DNA of 64,000 nt, taken from the NCBI GenBank assembly GCA_964343835.1, contig CAYFKR010000004.1:1-64000 (forward strand), given 5' to 3'. Below the pieces are notes generated by a model, which saw nothing but the letters and a program-made list of their open reading frames with translations, did not search any database and was not told where the DNA came from. Made by a program: the position numbers and the translations under genes. Shown here piece after piece: positions 44,901 to 51,847 of this stretch (within the stretch, counting starts at the first letter, position 1; the number at the start of each line of letters is the position of its first letter). The DNA comes from CALEMW01 sp964343835. Its GTDB lineage: Bacteria; Krumholzibacteriota; Krumholzibacteriia; LZORAL124-64-63.

Positions 44901-44974
44901 CTTCCGGGGTGTACTTCCTGCGATTGGTGCAGGAGGGGGAGAGTCGGACTTCGAAGATGCTTCTCTCCAAGTGA
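41948..44974 (+). CDS. Secreted papain-family (C1) protease with beta-helix repeats and FlgD-like sorting domain
   Basis: 1008 residues. Signal peptide about 1-30 (ending AAA). Papain-like domain at about 55-260 with the full catalytic set: NQSSCGSCWAF (oxyanion Gln, catalytic Cys at 85), NHLILIVGW (His 218) and KNSWGTDFGDYGYF (Asn 240). An Ig-like linker begins VTGPLAAETM. A right-handed beta-helix region from about 420 to 800 has degenerate NNVF/NTFTGG turns. A fibronectin-like stretch leads to the C-terminal domain SPNPFNPSTEIRF...SGVYFLRL (about 915-1008), a FlgD-Ig/type IX-like sorting domain ending KMLLSK. The start ATG at 41948 drops an unlikely basic extension. Probably a surface or secreted protease. 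Confidence 0.88.
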   Translation: MTAFARSRALSALLWTVLASSLLLVLPAAAVEEHGRGYVEPPDYERLYQEKMKIYPEKRDLPSNFSWVDLDGVTPVKNQSSCGSCWAFAAIAQIESHILIEYGIEMDLSEQQMIECNPYGADCGGGWASAVYNVAMTYGAIRNAAEPYENSNGGACTQGESLPFGFVTDWNYVSDNVTQIKNALLEGPVCSSMDAEYPFDEYAAGTCYDDPGGAWTNHLILIVGWDDRACNNNGAWICKNSWGTDFGDYGYFTIQYDAGLIGTGVTQINYIPPPTTVQVTGPLAAETMIAGDPVDITWNTSGAACSTVDIWMNREGGEYDILVASGVPNTGSYTWTVINESTAGARFCVVANGDTRDGFGFSPEPVQLLGHRTRYVSSAGSNTPPYDQPWLAAHTIIDAVQACTGMDTVMVAAGDYLETVLVESPVRLYGGWDATFTTRDPAGTPTRLRGLNSALRFMGDAGDASGVDGFTFYDCQGAIFDTPQAGRHGGAIITSGTSPTIANNVFENCMATQGGSFGTGGAIQVLGGSPVISGNTFTGGLSVWGGAVALFDAVDAAFADNVFTSNACLDSTDGRFGGAVYVSGGSVSFDGDVFDSNGTVFRGGGVFAQNASVTVDGAEFRNNSCEERGAGLSIQGGVLTVRSSTFEDNASRIGFGGGIGAETSDVDVRNTGFSANSAGGIGGGLTATQAGTVTMENSVLYGNTGGSNMGAMFVITSGPFDFRNNVVMGNTGGIGGNVASSTLDYNVWWQNGGTDLTGLVSGPGDVTGDPMFRNAPGGDFGLTLDSVCLDAGDPDASCTDPDGSPNDIGCLGGPLAVPVAPSRVLNARLEDVGGTDMIVWDANGEPDVHKYVVLFDGEAALPSVAWNHHAEVLHPATSIPADAGAGVYHVVAVDADGYVGGFSDPVTTTTSTGIIPRRLAVTSVSPNPFNPSTEIRFETPRTGRATVKVHDLRGRTVSVLVDEVLEAGAHTVRWDGRSSDGATAASGVYFLRLVQEGESRTSKMLLSK

Positions 44975-44975
44975 C

Positions 44976-45041
44976 GGAACGGAAGGGGGCCGCGGGAATC
45001 GAAACTTCTCCTAATCGATTCCCGCGGCCCCCTTCCATTCC
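44976..45041. repeat. Long hairpin H1 with conserved 12-nt loop (family of two in this window)
   Basis: Left arm 44976-45002 and right arm 45015-45041 form a 27-bp stem with one mismatch (C44980/A45037) around a 12-nt loop whose first nine bases are AACTTCTCC. The same loop start tops the hairpin at 61939-62020. The arm next to the loop reads GGGAATCGA here and AGGAAACGA there, each with matching partners on the other arm. It begins 1 base after the protease stop. There is no T tract. It could also terminate transcription. Confidence 0.9.
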
Positions 45042-45064
45042 TTGCTCGGTGGTGGATGAACGTT

Positions 45065-45089
45065 GGCCCCGGACCGTTGGTCCGGGGCC
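45065..45089. terminator. Hairpin between convergent protease and aroB genes
   Basis: GGCCCCGGACC (45065-45075), loop GTT, GGTCCGGGGCC (45079-45089): a perfect 11-bp stem. Likely a bidirectional terminator for the plus-strand protease and the minus-strand aroB. T tracts are weak on both sides. Confidence 0.6.
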
Positions 45090-45173
45090 TCGTTCGTTGG
45101 TGGGACACGTGGTGTGGGTGCAAATGGCTGATGTTATGGGGGATAGCGTGGTAGGGGGTGCAACAGGGCGGGG

Positions 45174-46295
45174 CTAACCCGACAGACTCTTCAGCACCTC
45201 GTCCAAGGGCAACACCACATCCCGCTCCACTCCGCCGAGCTTCCGCGGCACCACCCAACCCACCTTGCCGCCGGCCTTCTTCTTGTCCCTCTCCACAAAC
45301 CGCCGCACCGCCGCCAACCGCGGCGCCCGGCACGTCACCGGTAGGCCGCAGGACTGCAGCAGCGCCACCACACGGTCGCGCGTCTGCGGAGTGCAGAGTC
45401 CCTGCGCCGCCGCCACCCGACACACCGCCGCCATTCCCAGCGCCACGGCTTCCCCATGAGGGATCTCCATCAGCGGTTCGAGGGCGTGGGCCAGGGTGTG
45501 GCCCAGGTTGAGCACGCGGCGGTGGCCGCCTTCGCGGTAGTCGCGGGCCACCACTCTTGCCTTGGCGGCCACGGCGGAATCGAGCCAGTCGGCCCAGGGG
45601 AGGTCGGCGGCGTCGGGGACGGGGCGGTCGGCGCGGCCGGCGGCGAAGCGGTCGGCCAGGTCGTCGGCGCGGGATTCGAGGGCGCGGAAGAGGGGGGCGT
45701 CGTCGATGACGGCGATCTTGACGACCTCCGCCAGGCCGCAGCGCCACTCGCGGCGGGGGAGGGTGGTCAGGAGGTCCGGGTCCACCAGCACGGTGGTGGC
45801 GGCGTGGAAGGCGCCGACGGGATTCTTGAGGCCGTCCAGGTCCACGGCGGTCTTGCCGCCCACCGAGGCGTCGGCGGCGGCCAGCAGGGTGGTCGGCACG
45901 CTCGAGAACTCGGTGCCGCGCATCCAGGTGGCGGCGGCGAAGCCGGCCAGGTCCAGGACCGTGCCGCCACCGATGCCCACCACCAGGCCGTCGCGGGGGA
46001 GGCCACGGGCGGCGAACCAGCGCCACACGCGTTCGAGGTCGGCGGGGGTCTTGACCTGCTCGCCGCCCTTGAGGCGGAGGCGGGGGACGTCGGGGCCGAG
46101 GGCGGTGTCCAGGGCCGCGGCGTGGCGTCGGGCCACGACGGCGTCGATCACCGCCACGGCGGGACGGCCGCTGACGAGCTCCGCGAGCCCTCCCAGCGCG
46201 CCGGCGCCGATGCGGACCGTCGAGAATCCATGGTCGACGGGGATCGTCACCCGTCCGGGCGTGCGTCGGATGCGTCCGCCGGCTCGGCTGGCCAT
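45174..46295 (-). CDS. aroB: 3-dehydroquinate synthase AroB
   Basis: 373 residues. Second step of the shikimate pathway: DAHP to 3-dehydroquinate, NAD- and metal-dependent. GGGTVLDLAGFAA (NAD-binding), VPTTLLAAADASVGGKTAVD, LAEVVKIAVI, the metal ligands in NLGHTLAHALE and PHGEAVALGM, and the active-site RDKK are present. The ATG has AAGGAG nearby. No other shikimate gene is in the window. It is convergent with the protease gene and divergent from the oxidoreductase operon. Confidence 0.95.
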   Translation of the reverse strand: MASRAGGRIRRTPGRVTIPVDHGFSTVRIGAGALGGLAELVSGRPAVAVIDAVVARRHAAALDTALGPDVPRLRLKGGEQVKTPADLERVWRWFAARGLPRDGLVVGIGGGTVLDLAGFAAATWMRGTEFSSVPTTLLAAADASVGGKTAVDLDGLKNPVGAFHAATTVLVDPDLLTTLPRREWRCGLAEVVKIAVIDDAPLFRALESRADDLADRFAAGRADRPVPDAADLPWADWLDSAVAAKARVVARDYREGGHRRVLNLGHTLAHALEPLMEIPHGEAVALGMAAVCRVAAAQGLCTPQTRDRVVALLQSCGLPVTCRAPRLAAVRRFVERDKKKAGGKVGWVVPRKLGGVERDVVLPLDEVLKSLSG

Positions 46296-46423
46296 CGCTC
46301 CATCTCCTTCGACATGAGGGTGTTCACGGGATCGCTTCGACCATCGTAGCAGACCCGTGACCCGTGGCCACCTCCGAAGAACAGGGAAAACCGGATAACC
46401 GTAGTGTTGATAGTGCTTTTCAA

Positions 46424-46451
46424 TTGACCAGCATCCCTCGGGTCTTACCTT
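46424..46451 (+). promoter_or_regulatory. Possible sigma70 promoter and dyad upstream of the oxidoreductase operon
   Basis: TTGACC (46424-46429), 16-base spacer, TACCTT (46446-46451), 63 bases before the first gene. A palindrome GGCCCCGG-GA-CCGGGGCC follows at 46459-46476, in the leader. The -10 is poor. On the minus strand, TACGAT (46343-46348) is a weak -10 candidate for aroB. Confidence 0.4.
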
Positions 46452-46514
46452 TGGAGCGGGCCCCGGGACCGGGGCCGGACACCTTCACGCGCCCATGGCG
46501 CAAGGAGTTGAACC

Positions 46515-47093
46515 ATGGCCAAGATGACCGAAATCCGCTGGCACGGCCGGGGCGGCCAGGGCGCCAAGACCGCCGCCACGTTCCTGGCCGAGGCCGTCCT
46601 CGACCAGGGCATGCACAGCCAGGGCTTCCCGGAGTACGGACCGGAGCGCCGCGGCGCCCCCGTGCGCGGCTACACCCGCATCTCGGAAACGCCGATCCGG
46701 CTGCACTGCAGCATCGCCAAGCCCCAGTACGTGATCGTGCTCGACCCGACCCTGCTCGAGTCCGCCGCGGCCGGCGTGACCGACGGCACGGACGGCTCGA
46801 CCGTCTACCTGATCAACTCGATGGATGCCCCGGCGGTCATCCGCAAGAAGCTGGGCATCAAGGGCGGCACCATCCACACCGTGGACGCCTCGCTCATCGC
46901 CCAGGAGAGCTTCGGCCGGGCCATCCCGAACATGCCCATGGTCGGGGCCCTGACCAAGGTGTCCGACGTGATCACCCTGGAGGACGTGACCTCCGCCATG
47001 GCGAAGCAGCTGAAGAAGAAGTTCAGCCAGGCCGTCGTCGATGGAAACGTCGCCGCCGTCGAGCGCGCGCACGAGGAGTTGGTGTCCGAATGA
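46515..47093 (+). CDS. porG: 2-oxoacid:ferredoxin oxidoreductase gamma subunit
   Basis: 192 residues. Gamma subunit of pyruvate- (or branched 2-oxoacid-) ferredoxin oxidoreductase. HGRGGQGAKTAATFLAEA near the N-terminus and PEYGPERRGAPVRGYTRIS are the family hallmarks. AAGGAG precedes the ATG. It overlaps the delta-subunit gene by 4 bases. The gene symbol is by analogy, and the substrate (pyruvate, 2-oxoisovalerate or another oxoacid) cannot be fixed from the sequence. Confidence 0.92.
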   Translation: MAKMTEIRWHGRGGQGAKTAATFLAEAVLDQGMHSQGFPEYGPERRGAPVRGYTRISETPIRLHCSIAKPQYVIVLDPTLLESAAAGVTDGTDGSTVYLINSMDAPAVIRKKLGIKGGTIHTVDASLIAQESFGRAIPNMPMVGALTKVSDVITLEDVTSAMAKQLKKKFSQAVVDGNVAAVERAHEELVSE

Positions 47094-47398
47094 GTCTCAT
47101 CAAGACCAAGGACCTGCTCGAGGGCGGGATCATCCGGGACGCGGGCAACGCCGCGGAATTCAAGACCGGCGACTGGCGCTCCAACGTGCCGCAGTTCGTC
47201 GAGGAGAACTGCATCCACTGCATGTTCTGCTGGATCTACTGCCCGGACACGGCGATCGCCATCGACACCAGCGGCGAGAAGACGAAGATGACCGGCTTCA
47301 TCTTCGACCACTGCAAGGGGTGCGGGATCTGTGCGCAGCACTGCCCGCCCGCAGCCAAGGGCAAGGCGGCCATCGTGATGGTCCGCGAAGAGAAGTAG
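47090..47398 (+). CDS. porD: 2-oxoacid:ferredoxin oxidoreductase delta (ferredoxin) subunit
   Basis: 102 residues. Two [4Fe-4S] motifs: CIHCMFCWIYCP and CKGCGICAQHCPP. It passes electrons from the TPP site to the external ferredoxin. ATG overlaps the gamma-subunit stop by 4 bases. The ATG of the alpha subunit follows 20 bases later with AAAGGAG. Confidence 0.93.
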   Translation: MSLIKTKDLLEGGIIRDAGNAAEFKTGDWRSNVPQFVEENCIHCMFCWIYCPDTAIAIDTSGEKTKMTGFIFDHCKGCGICAQHCPPAAKGKAAIVMVREEK

Positions 47399-47417
47399 CC
47401 ACGGAAAGGAGCGACCC

Positions 47418-48605
47418 ATGAAGCAGCTGTACGTAGGGCTGACGGGGAACGAGGCCGTGGCGACCGCCTTCAGGCAGGCGCGGCCCCACGTGGCCCCGGC
47501 GTTTCCCATCACGCCGCAGACCGAGATGATGCACAAGTACGCTGACTTCGTCTCCAACGGCGAGGTCGACACGGAGATGATCCTGGTCGAGAGCGAGCAC
47601 TCGGCCATGAGCGCCGCCGTCGGCTCCGCCGCCACGGGCGCGCGGACCTTCACGGCCACCAGCTCGGCGGGCTTCGCCCTGATGTGGGAAGTCCTGTACA
47701 TCGCCGCCTCGTTGCGGCTGCCCATCTGCATGCCGGTCGTGAACCGCGCGCTGTCGGGCAACATCAACATCCACAACGACCACTCCGACGCCATGGGCGG
47801 ACGCGACGCGGGCTGGATCCAGCTCTACTGCGAGAACGCCCAGGAGGCCTACGACACGGCCCTGATGTGCTGGCGCATCGCCGAGCACGAGGACGTGCGG
47901 CTGCCGGTGATGGTCAACTACGACGGATTCATCATCAGCCACACCGCCGAGTCGCTGCACATCCTGCCGGACGAGGACGCCTGGAAGTTCATCGGTCCCA
48001 AGGACCTGACCAAGGGCTACTCGCTGCTGGACGTGGAGAACCCCATCACCGTCGGCCCCCTGGACCTGACCGACTACTACTTCGAGCACAAGGTCAGCCA
48101 GATGGAGGCTCACGAGAAGGCTCCCGCGGTCATCAAGAAGGTGTTCAAGGAGTACTCGGAGCTCTCGGGCCGCGAGTACGACATCTTCGAGGAGTACCGC
48201 ACCGAGGACGCCGAGATCATCATCGTGGTGATCGGATCGACCGCCGGTACCGCCAAGGACGTCATCGACGCCCAGCGCGAGAAGGGCGTGAAGATCGGCC
48301 TGGTGAAGCCGCGCATGTTCCGTCCGTTCCCCGCCACCGACTACGCCCGCGTGCTGGGCAAGGCCAAGGTCGTGGGCGTCATGGACAAGTGCGCCAGCTT
48401 CGGCGGCTTCGGCGGCCCCCTGTTCACCGAGATCCGCTCCGCCCTGTACGGCGTGCCGAACGCTCCCAAGGTCCACAACTGGATCTTCGGGCTCGGCGGC
48501 CGCGACACGGACGTGGCGCAGATCGAATCGCTCATCGGCCAGCTCGGCGACATCGCCAAGGGCAAGGACGCCGACACCGTCAACCTGCTGGGCGTCCGGC
48601 TCTAG
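47418..48605 (+). CDS. porA: 2-oxoacid:ferredoxin oxidoreductase alpha subunit
   Basis: 395 residues. Begins LTGNEAVATAFRQARPHVAPAFPITPQTEMM, the pyrimidine-binding domain of the alpha subunit. VESEHSAMSAAVGSAATGARTFTATSSAGFALMWE and NINIHNDHSDAMGGRDAGWIQ are typical. The C-terminal part (GLVKPRMFRPFP, VMDKCASFG) is the transketolase C-terminal-like domain. It pairs with the beta subunit encoded 13 bases downstream. Confidence 0.94.
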   Translation: MKQLYVGLTGNEAVATAFRQARPHVAPAFPITPQTEMMHKYADFVSNGEVDTEMILVESEHSAMSAAVGSAATGARTFTATSSAGFALMWEVLYIAASLRLPICMPVVNRALSGNINIHNDHSDAMGGRDAGWIQLYCENAQEAYDTALMCWRIAEHEDVRLPVMVNYDGFIISHTAESLHILPDEDAWKFIGPKDLTKGYSLLDVENPITVGPLDLTDYYFEHKVSQMEAHEKAPAVIKKVFKEYSELSGREYDIFEEYRTEDAEIIIVVIGSTAGTAKDVIDAQREKGVKIGLVKPRMFRPFPATDYARVLGKAKVVGVMDKCASFGGFGGPLFTEIRSALYGVPNAPKVHNWIFGLGGRDTDVAQIESLIGQLGDIAKGKDADTVNLLGVRL

Positions 48606-48618
48606 GGAGGAAATCGAC

Positions 48619-49551
48619 ATGGCCGTCAATCTGCAGACACTGTCGAAGAACGAGGACCTCCTGAGCGGCGGACACCGCGCCTGCGCGGGCTGCACGGGAT
48701 CCAACATCCTGCGTCAGATCATGCTGACCGCGGGCCCCGACACCGTCGTCGGCGGCGCCACGGGCTGCATGGAGGTCGTCACGACGATCTTCCCCTACAC
48801 GGCGTGGAAGACCCCGTTCATCCACACCGCCTTCGAGAACTGCGCCGCCACCATCAGCGGCGTGGAGACCGCCTACAAGGCCCTGCGGGCCAGCGGCGAG
48901 CTCCCCGTCCCGCGCGAGAAGATGAACTTCATCGCCTTCGGCGGCGACGGCGGCACCTACGACATCGGCCTCCAGTCGCTGTCGGGCGCCATGGAGCGCG
49001 GTCACGACATGCTGTACGTCTGCTACGACAACGAGGCGTACATGAACACGGGGATCCAGCGTTCGGGCGCCACGCCCTTCGGTGCGCACACCAGCACCTC
49101 GCCGGCCGGCTCGGTCAAGCAGGGCAAGGAGCAGCACCGCAAGGACCTGACCAAGATCATGGTCGCCCACAACATCCCCTACGTGGCCCAGACCACGCCC
49201 TACCACTGGCGTGACCTCCAGACCAAGGTCCAGAAGGCCCTGGAGACCCCGGGACCGGCGTTCCTGAACATCCTCATGCCCTGCACCGTGGGCTGGGGCT
49301 TCGATCCCGCCATGGGCATGGAGCTGTGCAAGGAGGCCACCGAGGCCAACTTCTGGCCCCTGTTCGAGGTGGTCGACGGCGAGTACAAGCTGACGTACAA
49401 GCCCAAGGAGGACCGCCCGCCCATCGTGGACTGGATGAAGCAGCAGGTGCGCTTCCGCCACCTGTTCAAGCCTGGCAACGAGGGCATGCTCGAGGAGATC
49501 CAGCGCAAGGTGGATTCGGAGCACGAGAAGCTCCTGAAGCTCTGCAGTTAG
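48619..49551 (+). CDS. porB: 2-oxoacid:ferredoxin oxidoreductase beta subunit (TPP-binding)
   Basis: 310 residues. TPP-binding subunit: RACAGCTGSN (cluster Cys pair), AFGGDGGTYDIGLQSLSGAMERGHD (GDG motif) and CYDNEAYMNTGIQRSG (diphosphate-binding NxxYMNTG). A Cys near 215 (MPCTVGW) may be a further cluster ligand. The order gamma-delta-alpha-beta with a single terminator after this gene indicates one operon. It probably makes acetyl-CoA and reduced ferredoxin under low oxygen. Confidence 0.94.
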   Translation: MAVNLQTLSKNEDLLSGGHRACAGCTGSNILRQIMLTAGPDTVVGGATGCMEVVTTIFPYTAWKTPFIHTAFENCAATISGVETAYKALRASGELPVPREKMNFIAFGGDGGTYDIGLQSLSGAMERGHDMLYVCYDNEAYMNTGIQRSGATPFGAHTSTSPAGSVKQGKEQHRKDLTKIMVAHNIPYVAQTTPYHWRDLQTKVQKALETPGPAFLNILMPCTVGWGFDPAMGMELCKEATEANFWPLFEVVDGEYKLTYKPKEDRPPIVDWMKQQVRFRHLFKPGNEGMLEEIQRKVDSEHEKLLKLCS

Positions 49552-49573
49552 CTGGGCCGGAGATCATGAAAAA

Positions 49574-49604
49574 GGCCTCCGATGCCCGCATCGGAGGCCT
49601 TTTT
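49574..49604 (+). terminator. Rho-independent terminator of the oxidoreductase operon
   Basis: GGCCTCCGATGC (49574-49585), loop CC, GCATCGGAGGCC (49588-49599), then TTTTT. Flanking AAAAA (49569-49573) extends the stem. Confidence 0.95.
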
Positions 49605-49668
49605 CTTGCATATGAGACATGGGGCGCATGATGAAAGATCATGCGAATAGCCTGTATAAAATTGCATA

Positions 49669-49698
49669 TTGGAATTATATTTGATGTTGTGCTATACT
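49669..49698 (+). promoter_or_regulatory. Sigma70-type promoter in an AT-rich patch
   Basis: TTGGAA (49669-49674), 18-base spacer, TATACT (49693-49698), about 48 bases before the ATG at 49747. The surrounding 60 bases are markedly AT-rich for this genome. Confidence 0.7.
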
Positions 49699-49746
49699 TC
49701 TTCGGGTCAAGGAGACCTCTCACAGGGGAAGCCAAGGAGCCAGAGT

Positions 49747-50424
49747 ATGAACCGAATGATCCCGATCGTCCTCGTCGTGCTGCTCGCGGCCTCGGTCGTC
49801 ACGGCCGGCACCATCCAGGACATCCGCAGCGGCCTGGTGCCCGAGGGCACCATCGTGGACATCGAGGGAGCCGTCATGACCTCGGTGATGCACAGCAGCT
49901 TCACCATCGCCGAGATGCCCGGCGGGCCCGGACTGGCCCTGTGGGTCATCGACAGCGAGGCGCCGACGATCAACGTGGGCGACGTGGTGGACCTGCGCGG
50001 CACCTACCTCGAACACCACGAGCGGGCGACCCTCAGCCTGCTCCACCCGGCCGACGCCCACGTCACCGTGACCGGCGCCGTGCCCCCCGTTCCCGTGTAC
50101 GCCACCGTGGACGAGATCCTGGCCGATCCCGAGGCCTGGGAGAGCGTCGTGGTCATGGTGACCGACGGCCTGATCGTCCAGGAGATCCTCCAGGACGGCA
50201 ACTGGCTGGTGCACAGCTACGAGACCGGCTCGCCGCTGGTGCTCAACGACTACTTCGGCCTGTTCCCGAGCGTCGCCATCGGCGAGTGCTACAACAACGG
50301 GTTCGGGGTGTTCTTCCGCTACGAGGGCCAGCACGTGCTGAAGGCCCTGGAGCTCGACTTCACCGACTGCGCCGTGGGGAACGACACCCTGGGCGTGGGC
50401 GAGCTGAAGGCGCTCTACCGCTAA
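49747..50424 (+). CDS. Secreted protein with OB-fold-like domain, unknown function
   Basis: 225 residues. Signal peptide of about 20 residues (ending VTAG). Two halves have OB-fold-type beta patterns: GTIVDIEGAVMTSVMHSSFTIAEMPGGPGLALWVID, GDVVDLRGTYLEHHERATLSL, and a second half starting TVDEILADPEAWESVVVMV. This resembles DUF5689/OB-fold nucleic-acid-binding-like domains of secreted FCB proteins. AAGGAG lies before the ATG. A start further upstream would run through the promoter, so the ATG at 49747 was chosen. Monocistronic, bounded by terminators. Confidence 0.7.
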   Translation: MNRMIPIVLVVLLAASVVTAGTIQDIRSGLVPEGTIVDIEGAVMTSVMHSSFTIAEMPGGPGLALWVIDSEAPTINVGDVVDLRGTYLEHHERATLSLLHPADAHVTVTGAVPPVPVYATVDEILADPEAWESVVVMVTDGLIVQEILQDGNWLVHSYETGSPLVLNDYFGLFPSVAIGECYNNGFGVFFRYEGQHVLKALELDFTDCAVGNDTLGVGELKALYR

Positions 50425-50475
50425 CCGACGGGTTGGCAGGTCCGCTGGGCGCGCGCCCGACGCCTGGCGATGATG

Positions 50476-50508
50476 GGGGGCCGTTCCGACCGGGACGGCC
50501 CCCTTTTT
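50476..50508 (+). terminator. Rho-independent terminator
   Basis: GGGGGCCGTTCC (50476-50487), loop GACC, GGGACGGCCCCC (50492-50503), then TTTTT. One G-T wobble in the stem. Confidence 0.92.
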
Positions 50509-50556
50509 CTGTTTCTGGCTATGGGGCATGACCTGATCTGCTGTAGACTGAATGCC

Positions 50557-51690
50557 ATGCGAAAGATATCAGTCATCATCGTTCTCGCCCTGTCGACCGT
50601 CGTTCACGCCGCAACCCTCAGGGTGTCGGCGACCGATCCGGCTCCGTATGCCGTGATCCAGGACGCAATCGATGCGGCTGTTACCGGCGATACGATCGTA
50701 GTCGAACCGGGGACATACGCTGATGCCAGGCATCACATCCTCCCTCACGGTGTGGGCGCATACAGCTGTGCCTATATCTACGACAAGGAGCTCACACTCT
50801 TGTGCAATGCTGGCGATGGTGTGGTGATAGGCGGGTGTGCTGGTGCTTATGGGGATACAGCGACATTAGGCATCGCAGTGGTTGGCACAGGTGCTATCGT
50901 AAATGTTGTTGGTGGTACTGTGCGAGGTGTGGACCGTGCATTGTATATCAGGGATGGCAGCGCCTCTGTCGATATGGTGGAGTTGTACGCTGTCCCATCT
51001 GGGAGGGCTGTCTCTTCAATAACAGACGGTAGGGTCGAATTGAGTAACGCGGTGGTAGACAGCGCGACAACGGGAGTCGTGCTGTCATACAGTTCGGGTG
51101 TGTATGTGCTAGACAATGTTCAGATTGGCCCAAATGTACTGGTTGGTGTCAACTGTACGTCGGTCGATACGTTGCATATTAGTAACTCGAGTATAAGCGG
51201 CGCGAGTGGAGGGGTGTCATTAGGGCAGGCTAGCATGTCCATGGAGAGCGTAAGTGTGGAAACTGATGGCGTAGGGCTGTATGTGGTTCTGCAGTCAGAA
51301 GCGGTGATCGACAGAGTATCGGTGGAAGCTGCCGGTAAGGCCGTAACGCTGTCGAGTGGTGTGCTTCGTGCGACTGCAAGCAGTTTTAAGGCCCAGGAGG
51401 GCCCGGCTTTCTGGCTAGTGGACTCAACCTCAGATGTGAATGGGTCAGATATTTATTCAAGTGAGCAAGGCTATGTACAATGCGCATCCTACGACATTGG
51501 CAATGGCCACTACATAGACATGCGCTACAATTGGTGGGGGACTACGGACGCGGACGTGATTGCTGACGGAATTCATGATCAGAACGATGATGCCTCAGAG
51601 CACGTCGAGGTGCTGTATCAACCATACTTGGATCACTCGGTTGGCAGTGAAACGATATCGACAGGTGGCCTGAAGAGCAGGTTCCGATAG
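50557..51690 (+). CDS. Secreted right-handed beta-helix protein of atypical composition
   Basis: 377 residues. Signal peptide of about 18 residues (ending VHA), then TLRVSATDPAPYAVIQDAIDAAVTGDTIVVEPGTYAD, the start typical of DUF1565/pectate-lyase-like beta-helix proteins. Short degenerate helix rungs follow to about residue 330 (ISNSSISGAS, DSTSDVNGSDIYSSEQG), then YNWWGTTDADVIADGIHDQNDDASEHVEVLYQPYLD, a common end in such proteins. No catalytic residues recognised. Its base and codon use differ from its neighbours (for example 32 G+C in 50881-50940, with many AT-ending codons), so transfer is likely. A TAGACT hexamer is 7 bases from the ATG. No FlgD-like sorting domain. Confidence 0.75.
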   Translation: MRKISVIIVLALSTVVHAATLRVSATDPAPYAVIQDAIDAAVTGDTIVVEPGTYADARHHILPHGVGAYSCAYIYDKELTLLCNAGDGVVIGGCAGAYGDTATLGIAVVGTGAIVNVVGGTVRGVDRALYIRDGSASVDMVELYAVPSGRAVSSITDGRVELSNAVVDSATTGVVLSYSSGVYVLDNVQIGPNVLVGVNCTSVDTLHISNSSISGASGGVSLGQASMSMESVSVETDGVGLYVVLQSEAVIDRVSVEAAGKAVTLSSGVLRATASSFKAQEGPAFWLVDSTSDVNGSDIYSSEQGYVQCASYDIGNGHYIDMRYNWWGTTDADVIADGIHDQNDDASEHVEVLYQPYLDHSVGSETISTGGLKSRFR

Positions 51691-51775
51691 TGATGCCCCT
51701 TTTCCGTATCCATCCTGTCTGGACGGTATCGATCGTGAGCGCGTGATGCTGATACCGAACCCATCAGGAGCATCA

Positions 51776-51847
51776 ATGACACGGGAAAGACACATGGCAT
51801 TGCGCTTAGCCTGCATGGCCGTCTTGGTCAATCGAGCGATACCCTAG
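51776..51847 (+). CDS. Possible 23-residue open frame
   Basis: ATG at 51776, with CAGGAG 5 bases upstream, encodes 23 residues ending TAG at 51847. The TAG shares CTAG with the convergent hydrolase stop. No family is recognised, and there is no evidence of expression. Low confidence. Confidence 0.15.
   Translation: MTRERHMALRLACMAVLVNRAIP

Noticed and set aside
45065..45089. A third member of the long-hairpin family
   Set aside because: Its stem is 11 bp with a GTT loop and it lacks AACTTCTCC. It fits an ordinary terminator.
49669..49746. An upstream start codon of the OB-fold-like protein
   Set aside because: The TTG is the -35 element of a good promoter, and AAGGAG precedes the ATG at 49747.
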